A DNA stretch of 64,000 nt from Conexibacter sp. SYSU D00693 (GCF_017084525.1 NZ_CP070950.1:2356001-2420000); one strand, 5' to 3'. Positions 25,332 through 32,932 are shown, counted from the first letter of the stretch. Translations and numbers: made by a program. The notes: generated by a model not told the origin, from the sequence alone.

Positions 25332-26558
25332 ATGGTCACCGCCTGGGAGCGCCCGTCCCCGCACGTCGCCGAGCTCATCCGCCAGGGCTGCGAGCTGCTC
25401 CTGGGCGCCCCCGAGGGCCTCTTCGACCAGGTCGACGACGCGACGCTCGCCGGCGCCGACCCGGGGATCCTCGCCGACCCCGCGCTCGTGGAGGCGATCC
25501 GCCGCACGAACCGCGCCAACCTCCTGCACTGGGCGCGGGCCAACCTCGAGGACCCCGGCGCGCGGGTGGCGCCGAACCTCGTCCCCGGGACCGTCGCCAT
25601 CGCCCGCGACCTGGTCCGGCGTGGCCTGGACTGGTCCTCCCTGGACGCCTACCGCACCGGCCAGAACGTCGCCTGGCGCGCGTGGATGGGCCTTGCGTTC
25701 TCGCTCACCCACGACCCCGACGAGCTCAGCGAGCTGCTCGACGTCACCGCCCGCTCGATCTTCACCTTCGTCGACGAGACGATCGCGGGCCTGGGCGAGC
25801 ACCTCCAGCGCGAGCGCGACCGCCTGCGCCGCGGCACCCACGCCGAGCGCCTCGAGGTCGTGACGCTCGTGCTCGAGGGCGCGCCGATCAGCCAGGAGCG
25901 CGCGTCGTCGCGGCTGGGCTACGCCCTCGACGGCCCGCACACCGCGGCCGTCGTCTTCTCCGACGCGGCGACGCCGGACCCCGGGCTGCTCGAGCGCGCC
26001 GCCGAGGTGCTCGCCCGCACCGCCGGCGCGCGGCGCCCGTTCACGGTGACCGGCAGCGCCGCGTCGCTCTGGGTCTGGCTGCCGGGCGAGGCCGGGCCGG
26101 ACCGCGAGGCGCTCGCCCGCGAGCTGCCCGCGCTCCCGGAGGCGCGCATCGCCCTCGGCCCGACGCTCCCCGGCATGGCGGGCTTCCGCCGCAGCCACCT
26201 CGACGCGCTCGCCGTCCAGCGCCTCCTGCACCGCACCTCGCCCGACGTCCGCCTCGCCACGTTCGACGACGTCCAGGTCGTCGCGCTCGCGACGCAGGAC
26301 GAGGAGCGCGCGCGGGAGTTCGTCGAGCGCACCCTCGGCGCGCTGGCCAGCGGCCCGGCCGAGCTGCGCGACACGCTGCGCACCTACCTGCGCGAGGAGC
26401 ACAACGCGAGCGCCACGGCGAAGGTCCTCTTCACCCACCGCAACACCGTCCTCAACCGCCTCGCGCGCGCCGAGGAGCTGCTGCCCGCGCCGCTCGCCGG
26501 CCGCGCGTTGCCCGTCGCGCTGGCGCTCGAGGTGGTGCGCTGGGTGGGCGCGCGCTAG
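25332..26558 (+). CDS. PucR/CdaR-family transcriptional regulator (first)
   Basis: 408 aa. The C-terminal helix-turn-helix of the PucR type is clear: LRTYLREEHNASATAKVLFT then HRNTVLNRLARAEELL. The middle region (GGDEF-like core, VTGSAASLWVWLPGEAG) and the helical N-terminal third (SSLDAYRTGQNVAWRAWM) follow the family plan in which the N-terminal part senses the ligand. It is divergent from the monooxygenase/SDR operon across 107 bp and is therefore its probable regulator. The TAG stop is reused as the first three bases of the next gene's -10 box. A second PucR gene at 43448 is similarly paired with a P450. Confidence 0.88.
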   Translation: MVTAWERPSPHVAELIRQGCELLLGAPEGLFDQVDDATLAGADPGILADPALVEAIRRTNRANLLHWARANLEDPGARVAPNLVPGTVAIARDLVRRGLDWSSLDAYRTGQNVAWRAWMGLAFSLTHDPDELSELLDVTARSIFTFVDETIAGLGEHLQRERDRLRRGTHAERLEVVTLVLEGAPISQERASSRLGYALDGPHTAAVVFSDAATPDPGLLERAAEVLARTAGARRPFTVTGSAASLWVWLPGEAGPDREALARELPALPEARIALGPTLPGMAGFRRSHLDALAVQRLLHRTSPDVRLATFDDVQVVALATQDEERAREFVERTLGALASGPAELRDTLRTYLREEHNASATAKVLFTHRNTVLNRLARAEELLPAPLAGRALPVALALEVVRWVGAR

Positions 26559-26561
26559 CGT
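26556..26561 (+). promoter_or_regulatory. -10 box of histidine kinase gene (TAGCGT), overlapping a stop codon
   Basis: TAGCGT begins with the PucR stop codon TAG (26556-26558) and ends exactly 6 bases before the GTG at 26568: one sequence serves as stop and promoter. Confidence 0.5.
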
Positions 26562-26567
26562 CGCGGC

Positions 26568-28034
26568 GTGTCCGCCGCCCGACAACGGGCCGTCCTCGCC
26601 GCGGCCGTGCTCGGCAGCGCGACGCTCGTCGCCATCCTGCTCACCAGCGACCGGCGCGACGCGACGATCGCCTGGGCGGTGCTCGGACCCGTCGTCGTCT
26701 GGAGCTTCGTCGGCACCGGCCTGTACGCGACGCACCGCCGTCCCGGCAGCCGCATCGGCCTGCTGATGGTCGCCCTGGGCCTCGCCTGGTGCCTCGCGGC
26801 GATCTCGCTGTCGAACTCCGCGCTGGTCTTCTCGGCCGGCCTCGTCGTCGGTGGCCTGTGGGGCGGGGTGTTCCTGCACCTGCTGCTGAGCTTCCCCACC
26901 GGCCGCCTGCAGCCGGGGACCGACCGCGCCCTGGCCCTCACCGGCTACGTCCTGTTCACCGTCGGCGGCATCCCGCCGCTGCTGTTCTCCGGGCAGGCCG
27001 AGCTCTCGTGCGACGACTGCCCGGACAACCTGTGGCTCGTCGACCGCGACCCCGGCGTCGCCGACGCGCTCGTCGCGGTGCAGACGACGCTCTACGCGGT
27101 GCTGTTCCTCGCGGTCGTCGCGCGGCTGTGGGGACGCTGGCGCGCGGCCGACGCGCTGGACCGCGTCCCCCTGACCCCGGTGTACCTCTGCGGCGTCGCC
27201 GCGTTCCTGGTCTCGGTCGCCGGGGCGGCGGTCGACACGCCGGCGTTCTGGTGGCTGGCCTTCGGCGCGACCGCGCTGCTGCCCATCGCGTTCCTCGGTG
27301 GGCTGCTGCAGAGCCACGTCGCCCGGCTCGACGCCGAGCTCGTCACGCGGTTGCAGGAGCTGCGCGCCTCGCGCGTGCGGCTCGTCAACGCCAGCGACAC
27401 CGAGCGCCGGCGCCTGGAGCGCGACCTCCACGACGGGGCGCAGTCCCGGCTGGTCAGCGTGAACCTCCTGCTCGGCCGGCTCAAGCACCTCGTCGAGCAC
27501 GACGACGCGGCGACCGCCCTGCTGGACCGGGCCCAGGACGAGCTGCGCACGGGCCTGGCCGAGCTGCGCGAGCTCGCGCGCGGCATCCACCCCGCGGTCC
27601 TCACGACGCACGGGCTCAAGCCGGCCGTCGAGGCGGTGGCGGGTCGCTCGGGCGTCCCCGTCGCGGTCGACGTCGACGACGCGCTCGACCTGCCCCAGCC
27701 CGTCGAGGTCGCCGCGTACTTCGTCGTCTCGGAGGCGCTGACGAACGTCGCGAAGTACGCGCAGGCGACCGCGGCCTCGGTCACCGTCCACGCGCGCGAC
27801 GGCCGCCTGCTGGTCGAGGTCGCCGACGACGGCCTCGGCGGCGCGGCCCCGAGCCCCGGCTCGGGGCTCGACGGCCTGCGCGACCGCATCGCCGCCCTCG
27901 ACGGCACGCTGATCGTCGACAGCCCACCCGGCGCAGGGACCCGCGTGCGCGTCGAGCTGCCGACCGGCGCGGCGGTGACGCTAGCGCCCGTCGAGGCCGC
28001 TGACCGCCCAGCGGCCGCGCTCGCGGACCAGTGA
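26568..28034 (+). CDS. Orphan sensor histidine kinase (HisKA_3 / NarL-type)
   Basis: 488 aa. Six to seven hydrophobic segments fill residues 5-250; an extracytoplasmic loop carries the pair Cys148-x2-Cys151 (SCDDCPDN). The phosphoacceptor region is ERRRLERDLHDGAQSRL with His288, and the ATPase domain follows (VVSEALTNVAKYAQATA, then a DDGLGG loop and GLDGLRDRIAALDGTL), i.e. the NarX/DesK class. These kinases normally pair with a LuxR-type response regulator; none is next to it. Its last 54 bp overlap the convergent hypothetical gene. The Ala/Pro-rich tail (residues ~470-488) is encoded in that overlap and may be dispensable. Confidence 0.9.
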   Translation: MSAARQRAVLAAAVLGSATLVAILLTSDRRDATIAWAVLGPVVVWSFVGTGLYATHRRPGSRIGLLMVALGLAWCLAAISLSNSALVFSAGLVVGGLWGGVFLHLLLSFPTGRLQPGTDRALALTGYVLFTVGGIPPLLFSGQAELSCDDCPDNLWLVDRDPGVADALVAVQTTLYAVLFLAVVARLWGRWRAADALDRVPLTPVYLCGVAAFLVSVAGAAVDTPAFWWLAFGATALLPIAFLGGLLQSHVARLDAELVTRLQELRASRVRLVNASDTERRRLERDLHDGAQSRLVSVNLLLGRLKHLVEHDDAATALLDRAQDELRTGLAELRELARGIHPAVLTTHGLKPAVEAVAGRSGVPVAVDVDDALDLPQPVEVAAYFVVSEALTNVAKYAQATAASVTVHARDGRLLVEVADDGLGGAAPSPGSGLDGLRDRIAALDGTLIVDSPPGAGTRVRVELPTGAAVTLAPVEAADRPAAALADQ

Positions 28035-28379
28035 GACGGTGAGCGTCGGGGCCGGGCGCCGGCGCACGCGGACCTCCGCCGCGTGCTTGCCCATCACCGG
28101 CGGCAGGACCTTCGGCGTCGGGCCGGCGAGGTCCTGGACCGGCGCGGTGCAGGGCCCGGCGTCGGCGTCGCGCAGTGGTTGCGCCGCCACCGCGCAGAGG
28201 CGGGCGGCGTCGCCGAGGCGCAGCGCGCGCACGAACTGCCGGGCGACGCGCCACGCGTCGGCCTTCGCGGTGTCCGACGCGCCCGCGGAGGACCCACCGC
28301 CGGTGGTCCCCGGCGTCGCTAGGCCCCCCAAGGCCATGGCCGCGAGCACGGCCAGCGTGGTGACAGCCCCCCTGCGCAC
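27981..28379 (-). CDS. Secreted hypothetical protein, NTF2-like
   Basis: 132 aa from a GTG at 28379. The start MRRGAVTTLAVLAAMALGGL is a signal sequence (possible cleavage near residue 25), followed by a low-complexity Gly/Ser linker. Residues ~40-132 have the pattern of a small NTF2-like/DUF4878 domain: AWRVARQFVRALRLGDAARLCAVA, a pair Cys63-Cys77 that could form a disulfide, and strands TLTVSLVRERGRWAVSGLDGR. No catalytic residue can be assigned. It overlaps the histidine kinase 3' end by 54 bp on the opposite strand; an inverted repeat lies just upstream at 28396. Confidence 0.6.
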   Translation of the reverse strand: MRRGAVTTLAVLAAMALGGLATPGTTGGGSSAGASDTAKADAWRVARQFVRALRLGDAARLCAVAAQPLRDADAGPCTAPVQDLAGPTPKVLPPVMGKHAAEVRVRRRPAPTLTVSLVRERGRWAVSGLDGR

Positions 28380-28395
28380 CGCATCCCAGTCTGTC

Positions 28396-28414
28396 GCAGT
28401 TCGTCAAGAACTGC
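28396..28414. repeat. Inverted repeat GCAGTTC-GTCAA-GAACTGC
   Basis: A perfect 7-bp inverted repeat with a 5-base centre in the 81-bp gap between the PhzF stop and the secreted hypothetical gene's start. It may terminate the PhzF operon or regulate the next gene; the centre reads TTGAC on the minus strand. Confidence 0.5.
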
Positions 28415-28460
28415 CTGCTCAGCGCGTCCGACGCACCGCTCGCGGCGGCGCTGGCGCCGC

Positions 28461-29300
28461 TCAGAGCGTGACGTGCCCCGCGACGACCGTCGCGGTTGCG
28501 CCGCCGACCCAGACGGCCCCCGCGTCGTCCTGCGCGACGTGGACGTCCCCGGCGCGGTGGATCGCCGTGCCCTGCCGGGCGACGTAGGGCGCCTGCGCGC
28601 GCCCCGTCGCGAGCAGCCACTGGGCCAGCGAGGCGTTGGCGCTGCCGGTCACCGGGTCCTCGACGACGGCGCCGGCGACCTCGAAGAACGCGCGGACCTC
28701 GAACGCGGCCGGGCCGCCGGGCGGGCGCGGGCCGATGGCGGCGACGAACAGGCCGCTGGACCGCGGGCGCAGTGCCAGGACGGCCTCGGCGCTGTCGAGC
28801 AGCACGCCGATCCACCCCGGGCCGTTGTCGCACCAGGCGAGGTCGCGGATCGCGGAGCGGTCGATCCGCAGCGCCTGGGCCACCGCACCGGCCGTCGCGT
28901 CGTCGACCGCACCTTCCCGGACGAGCGGCGGGGCGGCGAAGGCGAGCCGGTCGCCGTCGCGGCGGACCTCCACCAGCCCGACGCCGCACTCCTGCACCAC
29001 CACGCCCTCGCGGCGGGGCCGGCCGCCGTGCGACAGCCACGCGTGGCACGTGCCGAGCGTCGGGTGGCCGGCGAACGGCAGCTCGTCGGACGGCGTGAAG
29101 ATCCGCACGCGGAGGTCGGCGGCCTCGGGGTCGGTCGGCGGCAGGACGAACGTCGTCTCGGACAGGTTCGTCCAGCGCGCGACGCGCTGCAGCTCCTCGT
29201 CGTCGAGGCCCGCGCCGTCCAGCACGACCGCCACCGGGTTGCCCAGCAGCGGCCCGGCCCCGAAGACGTCGACCTGCTGGAACGGGCGGGCCCGCGCCAC
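28461..29300 (-). CDS. PhzF-family isomerase/epimerase
   Basis: 279 aa from a GTG. The family hallmarks are present: FQQVDVFGAGPLLGNPVAVVLD at the start (written in part), active-site Glu48 in NLSETTFV, DELPFAGHPTLGTCHAWL, and the mirrored C-terminal half with VEDPVTGSANASLAQWL. PhzF proteins isomerise small acids (trans-2,3-dihydro-3-hydroxyanthranilate in phenazine producers), but most family members are of unknown function; no other phenazine gene is here. It follows fprA after 11 bp on the same strand and likely belongs to the ferredoxin operon. Confidence 0.88.
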   Translation of the reverse strand: MARARPFQQVDVFGAGPLLGNPVAVVLDGAGLDDEELQRVARWTNLSETTFVLPPTDPEAADLRVRIFTPSDELPFAGHPTLGTCHAWLSHGGRPRREGVVVQECGVGLVEVRRDGDRLAFAAPPLVREGAVDDATAGAVAQALRIDRSAIRDLAWCDNGPGWIGVLLDSAEAVLALRPRSSGLFVAAIGPRPPGGPAAFEVRAFFEVAGAVVEDPVTGSANASLAQWLLATGRAQAPYVARQGTAIHRAGDVHVAQDDAGAVWVGGATATVVAGHVTL

Positions 29301-29311
29301 CTCGTCCGCCC

Positions 29312-30685
29312 TCAGGTGCCGCGCGCGACGCCCACGAGCTCCTCGCGGGAGGCGAGCTTCGTGCGCGGGCGCGAGGCGGCGGCGCCCGTGGAGCGCTCGT
29401 GCGCGTCGATCGCCCGCCAGCCGTCGGCCGTCACGAGGTCGGCGTGGCCGCCGAGGACCTCGGCGACGTCGCCGCCGGCCGGCTCGGGCAGCGCGCCGGC
29501 CTCCCAGTCCTCGACGAGGCAGGCGACCGTCTCGGCCGCGTCACGCTTGTTCGTGCCGAGGATCCCCGTCGGCCCGCGCTTGATCCAGCCCACGGCGTAG
29601 ATGCCGGGCAGCCGGTCGCCCGTCGCGGCGTCGAGCACGCGGCCGCGCTCGTTGGGCAGCACCTTGCGGCGCTCGTCGAACGGGACGTCGGGCAGCGGGA
29701 TCGCCTGGTAGCCGACGGAGCGCAGGACGAGCCCGGCCTCGACGACCTCGCCCGCGGGCTCGAGCGCGCGGGCGCGCAGCGCGCCCGCGTCGTCGCGGTA
29801 GAGCTCGTTCGTGACCAGCTCGACGCGCTCGGCGCGCCCGTCGCCCTGGACGGCCACCGGCGAGCGCAGGAAGCGCAGCTCGATCTCGCGCGGCGCGCCG
29901 GGGCGCGGCGGCTGGGCGGCGAACTGCTGGAGCACTTCGACGTTGCGCCGGGCCGTGAAGGTCCCCTCGGAGCTCAGCCACTCGGTCGAGACCGGGTCGA
30001 GCTGCGCCTCGTCGGGGCGCACGACGACGTTGACGCCCTCCATGCGCCCCAGCTCGCGCAGCTCGGCGTTGGTGAACGCCGCCTGCGCCGGCCCGCGGCG
30101 GCCGAGGACGACGACGCGGCGCACCCTGCTGGACCGCAGCGCCTCGAGCGCGTGGTCGGCGATGTCCGTGCGCGCCAGCTCCTCGACGCTGCGGGTGAGG
30201 ATCCGGGTGACGTCGGCGGCGACGTTGCCGTTGCCGATGACGACCGCCGTCTCGTGGGAGAGGTCGGGCGCGAGGTCGCGGAAGTCCGGGTGGCCGTTGT
30301 ACCAGCCGACGAACGCGGTGGCGGGCATCGAGCCGGGGAGGTCCTCGCCCGGGATGCCGAGCGACTTGTCGCTCTGCGCGCCGATGGCGTAGACGACCGC
30401 GTGGTAGCGGCGGGCCAGCTCGGCGTGCGGCAGGTCCTTGCCGACCTCGACGTTGCCGAAGAAGCGACAGCCCTTGGCGAACGTCGCGCGCTCGAAGGTC
30501 TCGTCGAGGGTCTTGATCGACCCGTGGTCGGGCGCCACGCCGGCGCGCAGGAGGCCCCACGGCGTGGGCAGCCGGTCGAAGACGTCGATGTCGAAGCGGT
30601 CGCCGCGGGCGCGCAGCTGGGCCGCGGTGAACGCCCCCGCCGGACCGGCGCCGACGATCGCGACGCGCAGCCGCCCGCGGCTCAC
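29312..30685 (-). CDS. fprA: Ferredoxin/ferredoxin-NADP reductase, FprA type
   Basis: 457 aa, matching FprA/adrenodoxin-reductase-type flavoproteins. The FAD motif is VAIVGAGPAGAFTAAQL; the phrase FDRLPTPWGLLRAGVAPDH is a family signature; the NADPH site is VIGNGNVAADVTRIL; and GRRGPAQAAFTNAELREL is also diagnostic. It moves electrons between NADPH and ferredoxin. The GTG at 30685 overlaps the ferredoxin stop (GTGA), so both proteins are made together. In actinobacteria FprA-ferredoxin pairs supply P450s; three P450 genes lie in this window, although none is adjacent. Confidence 0.93.
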   Translation of the reverse strand: MSRGRLRVAIVGAGPAGAFTAAQLRARGDRFDIDVFDRLPTPWGLLRAGVAPDHGSIKTLDETFERATFAKGCRFFGNVEVGKDLPHAELARRYHAVVYAIGAQSDKSLGIPGEDLPGSMPATAFVGWYNGHPDFRDLAPDLSHETAVVIGNGNVAADVTRILTRSVEELARTDIADHALEALRSSRVRRVVVLGRRGPAQAAFTNAELRELGRMEGVNVVVRPDEAQLDPVSTEWLSSEGTFTARRNVEVLQQFAAQPPRPGAPREIELRFLRSPVAVQGDGRAERVELVTNELYRDDAGALRARALEPAGEVVEAGLVLRSVGYQAIPLPDVPFDERRKVLPNERGRVLDAATGDRLPGIYAVGWIKRGPTGILGTNKRDAAETVACLVEDWEAGALPEPAGGDVAEVLGGHADLVTADGWRAIDAHERSTGAAASRPRTKLASREELVGVARGT

Positions 30686-30951
30686 TTGGCCACCGCGCGC
30701 TCGGCGAAGAACAGGGCGTTGAGGTCCAGCGAGTCCCGGTCCTTCTCGGGCAGCTCGAAGTCCGCGTAGATCGCGTTGACCGGGCAGGCCTCGACGCACG
30801 CGTCGCAGTCGATGCAGATCTCGGGGTCGATGTAGAGCTGCTCGGCCGTCTCGAAGTCCGGGTCCCCGGGCTTGGGGTGGATGCAGTCGACGGGGCAGAC
30901 CTCGACGCAGACGTCGTCCTTGACGCAGCTTCCGGCGATGACGTAGGTCAC
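30682..30951 (-). CDS. fdxA: Seven-iron ferredoxin (FdxA type)
   Basis: 89 aa from a GTG. Eight cysteines: Cys9, 15, 19 and 23 in SCVKDDVCVEVCPVDCI and Cys46, 49, 52, 56 in CIDCDACVEACPV. This is the layout of FdxA ferredoxins with one 3Fe-4S and one 4Fe-4S cluster, acidic C-terminal tail included. It is the small electron carrier for FprA, encoded directly downstream with a 4-bp overlap. A TACCTT box 7 bases upstream on the minus strand marks the start of the operon fdxA-fprA-phzF. Confidence 0.93.
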   Translation of the reverse strand: MTYVIAGSCVKDDVCVEVCPVDCIHPKPGDPDFETAEQLYIDPEICIDCDACVEACPVNAIYADFELPEKDRDSLDLNALFFAERAVAK

Positions 30952-30958
30952 GGCCTGG

Positions 30959-30964
30959 AAGGTA
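30959..30964 (-). promoter_or_regulatory. -10 box of fdxA operon (TACCTT)
   Basis: Minus-strand TACCTT, 7 bases from the GTG start at 30951. Confidence 0.5.
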
Positions 30965-30973
30965 TCGGGGCGC

Positions 30974-31330
30974 CTAGTCGAGCAGCTGCTCGAGGAAGGA
31001 CTTGCGCTTCTTGCGGTGGTGGCCGTGGTGGCCGTGCGAGCCGTGCTTGTAGGCCTTGAACTCGTCGAAGATCCGCTCGGCGGTCTTGCGGTCGAAGCCG
31101 GCCGGGGCGCCGCGCGGCGGGGCCTGGCCGCCCGCGCCCGTCACCTCCTTGAGGAACGCCTCGTCGTCCTGGTCCTGCTGGGCGAAGGCCTGGCCCTCGC
31201 GCTCGAGGATCTTGTCGAGCTCACCGCGGTCCAGCCAGACGCCGCGGCAGGTGCGGCACGCGTCGATGCGCACGCCGGAGCGCTCGACCTCGACCAGCTC
31301 GGAACCGTCTCGGGGGCAGGTGGCGGGCAT
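30974..31330 (-). CDS. zf-TFIIB zinc-ribbon protein with His-rich tail
   Basis: 118 aa. The N-terminal ~40 residues are a TFIIB-type zinc ribbon (PF13453 style): CPRDGSELVEVERSGVRID then CRTCRGVWLDRGELDKI. Of the four usual metal ligands Cys5, Cys25 and Cys28 are present, while the second position is Asp (CPRD). The middle is charged and helical, and the C-terminus is KHGSHGHHGHHRKKRK followed by SFLEQLLD, likely another metal-binding element. Function of this family is unknown. A TAGGGT box lies 8 bases upstream of the ATG. Confidence 0.8.
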   Translation of the reverse strand: MPATCPRDGSELVEVERSGVRIDACRTCRGVWLDRGELDKILEREGQAFAQQDQDDEAFLKEVTGAGGQAPPRGAPAGFDRKTAERIFDEFKAYKHGSHGHHGHHRKKRKSFLEQLLD

Positions 31331-31338
31331 GGGTCGCG

Positions 31339-31344
31339 ACCCTA
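31339..31344 (-). promoter_or_regulatory. -10 box of zinc-ribbon gene (TAGGGT)
   Basis: Minus-strand TAGGGT, 8 bases from the ATG ending at 31330. Confidence 0.5.
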
Positions 31345-31356
31345 GCCGCGCCCGTG

Positions 31357-32253
31357 TCAGGGCTCGATCACGTTGCGCGGGTCGGGCCGGCGCTCGGGCG
31401 GCGCCGTCGAGTAGTCGCCCCAGCGGGCGTCGCGCTCGCGCACGATGGCCGGGACGCCCTCGGTCGCCGCGCGGTCGATGAAGGCCCTGGCCTCCGGGAT
31501 GTTGCGCATGAGGCCGTCCAGGATCGGTCCCAGCGTCTGCGTCGCGCCCAGGCCCTGCTGCTCGTAGGCGTGGTTGACCATGAGCTTCTGGGCGGCGAGC
31601 TGGGCCATGGGGATCGACGCGAGCTCCTCGGCGCGCTCGGCCACCGTCGCCTCGAGGCGGTCGAACGGCACGGCCTCGGTGATGAGCTCGACATCGGCGG
31701 CCTCGCGGCCCGAGAGCGGCCGGCCGGTGAGCGCGTGGAGCTTCGCGCGGGTGAGGCCGAGGCGGTAGATCCACATCCCGCTCAGGTACGCGCCCCACAT
31801 CCGCGAGTACGGCGTGCCGATCTGGGCGTCCTCGCTGGCGATGACGAGGTCGGCGCACAGCGCGGTGTCGCTGCCGCCGCCCAGGCACCAGCCGTGGACC
31901 TGGGCGATGACCGGCTTGGGCGAGCGCCAGAGGGAGAGGAACTTCTGGGTCGGGGCGATCTGCGGCGCGGTGGCGAACCAGAAGTCCTTGCCGGGGTCCC
32001 ACGCGCCGTCGGTGGTGATCCACGCGTCCCAGTGCGAGAAGCCCTCGCCGAAGTCGTAGCCCGCGCAGAAGGACGACCCCGCGCCGCGCAGGACGATGAC
32101 CTTCACGCGGTCATCGCGCACCGCCTCGGTCACCGCCGCCTCCACCTCGTCGGGCATCGGCGGGACGATCGTGTTCAGCCGCTCGGGCCGGTTGAGCGTG
32201 ATCGTCGCGACCGGGCCGTCGACGGCGTAGAGGATCGTCTCATGTGGACTCAT
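31357..32253 (-). CDS. Crotonase/enoyl-CoA hydratase family protein, catalytic Glu pair absent
   Basis: 298 aa with the crotonase fold: LNRPERLNTI, the CoA/oxyanion segment RGAGSSFCAGYDFGEG and GWCLGGGSDTALCADLVIAS. In hydratases a Glu follows the GGG motif and a second Glu lies after the next strand; here those positions read Asp129 (GGGSD) and Tyr (GTPYSRMWG), so ordinary hydration of enoyl-CoA is unlikely. There is also an insert after the CoA loop (HWDAWITTDGAWDPGKDFW). Other crotonase activities (isomerase, thioesterase, decarboxylase) are possible. The divergent TetR gene and shared operator suggest it is a specific catabolic gene. Confidence 0.85.
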   Translation of the reverse strand: MSPHETILYAVDGPVATITLNRPERLNTIVPPMPDEVEAAVTEAVRDDRVKVIVLRGAGSSFCAGYDFGEGFSHWDAWITTDGAWDPGKDFWFATAPQIAPTQKFLSLWRSPKPVIAQVHGWCLGGGSDTALCADLVIASEDAQIGTPYSRMWGAYLSGMWIYRLGLTRAKLHALTGRPLSGREAADVELITEAVPFDRLEATVAERAEELASIPMAQLAAQKLMVNHAYEQQGLGATQTLGPILDGLMRNIPEARAFIDRAATEGVPAIVRERDARWGDYSTAPPERRPDPRNVIEP

Positions 32254-32260
32254 TCCACAT
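32242..32260. promoter_or_regulatory. Probable TetR operator ATGTGGACTCATTCCACAT
   Basis: Perfect 7-bp inverted repeat (ATGTGGA/TCCACAT, 5-base centre) that covers the crotonase start codon and abuts both -10 boxes (32260-32269). Binding here would block both divergent promoters; the TetR protein encoded alongside is the obvious candidate. Confidence 0.75.
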
Positions 32261-32269
32261 CTCTACCAT
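32260..32269. promoter_or_regulatory. Overlapping divergent -10 boxes (TAGAGA minus, TACCAT plus)
   Basis: Plus-strand TACCAT (32264-32269) is 6 bases from the TetR GTG at 32276. Minus-strand TAGAGA (32260-32265) is 6 bases from the crotonase ATG. The two share bases, so divergent transcription should be mutually exclusive. Confidence 0.55.
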
Positions 32270-32275
32270 GGCCGG

Positions 32276-32932
32276 GTGGGCGTCAGCTACGGCACGGGGC
32301 GCGAGCGGCTCCTCGCCGCGGCGCGCGAGGAGCTCGTGGCGACCGGCGGCGGGCTCGAGCTCGAGGCCGTCGCGGCGCGCGCCGGCGTCTCGAAGGGCCT
32401 GGTGTGGCGGCACTTCGGCAACCGGTCGGGCCTGCTGGTCGCGGTCGTCACCGCGTACTGGGACGCCTACGACGCGGTGGTCGACGACCCCGCCGTGCCG
32501 GGCGAGAGCTGGGGCGCGCGGGAGGGCGAGCGGCTGCGCCGGCTCGTCGCCTTCGTCCTGGCCGAGCCGCTGTCGCGGGTCGTGTTCGGCCGCCTCGACG
32601 GCGACGCCGCGGTGCACCGGCTGATGGCGCAGCGCCTCGCCCGCCGCACCGCGACCGCCGCCGCCAACATCCGCCGCGGCCAGCGCGCCGGCGAGCTGCC
32701 GCGCGCCCTCGACCCCGACGTCGCCGCGGCGTTCGTCATGGGCGGGCTGCACGAGGCGACGGCCCGGGCCCTGGCCGCCCACCGCGCGCCCGACCGCGAG
32801 GCGCTGACCGCCGCGCTGTGGGCGGCGACCGCCGCGGCGCTCGGCGTCTCGCCGAGCCGCCTCCCAGCCTCGTCGCCGGCGGGTCCGCGAGGCGGATCCG
32901 AGCGCCAAGGCGCCCGCGCCCGAGAGGTGTGA
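32276..32932 (+). CDS. TetR-family transcriptional regulator (second)
   Basis: 218 aa from a GTG. Helix-turn-helix: LELEAVAARAGVSKGLVWRHFGNRSGLL, a close match to the TetR consensus with VWRHF as recognition helix. The ligand domain is Ala/Arg-rich helical. The C-terminal 20 residues (PAGPRGGSERQGARAREV in part) look like an unstructured extension. It is divergent from the crotonase gene across 22 bp that hold both promoters and a perfect operator, so autorepression and crotonase repression are inferred. The TGA stop lies in the left arm of a palindromic element at 32924. Confidence 0.88.
   Translation: MGVSYGTGRERLLAAAREELVATGGGLELEAVAARAGVSKGLVWRHFGNRSGLLVAVVTAYWDAYDAVVDDPAVPGESWGAREGERLRRLVAFVLAEPLSRVVFGRLDGDAAVHRLMAQRLARRTATAAANIRRGQRAGELPRALDPDVAAAFVMGGLHEATARALAAHRAPDREALTAALWAATAAALGVSPSRLPASSPAGPRGGSERQGARAREV

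Noticed and set aside
23713-26558. Operator in the gap between the EthA-like gene and the first PucR gene
   Set aside because: Only imperfect short repeats (GTTG ... CAAC type) could be read; not better than chance in GC-rich DNA.
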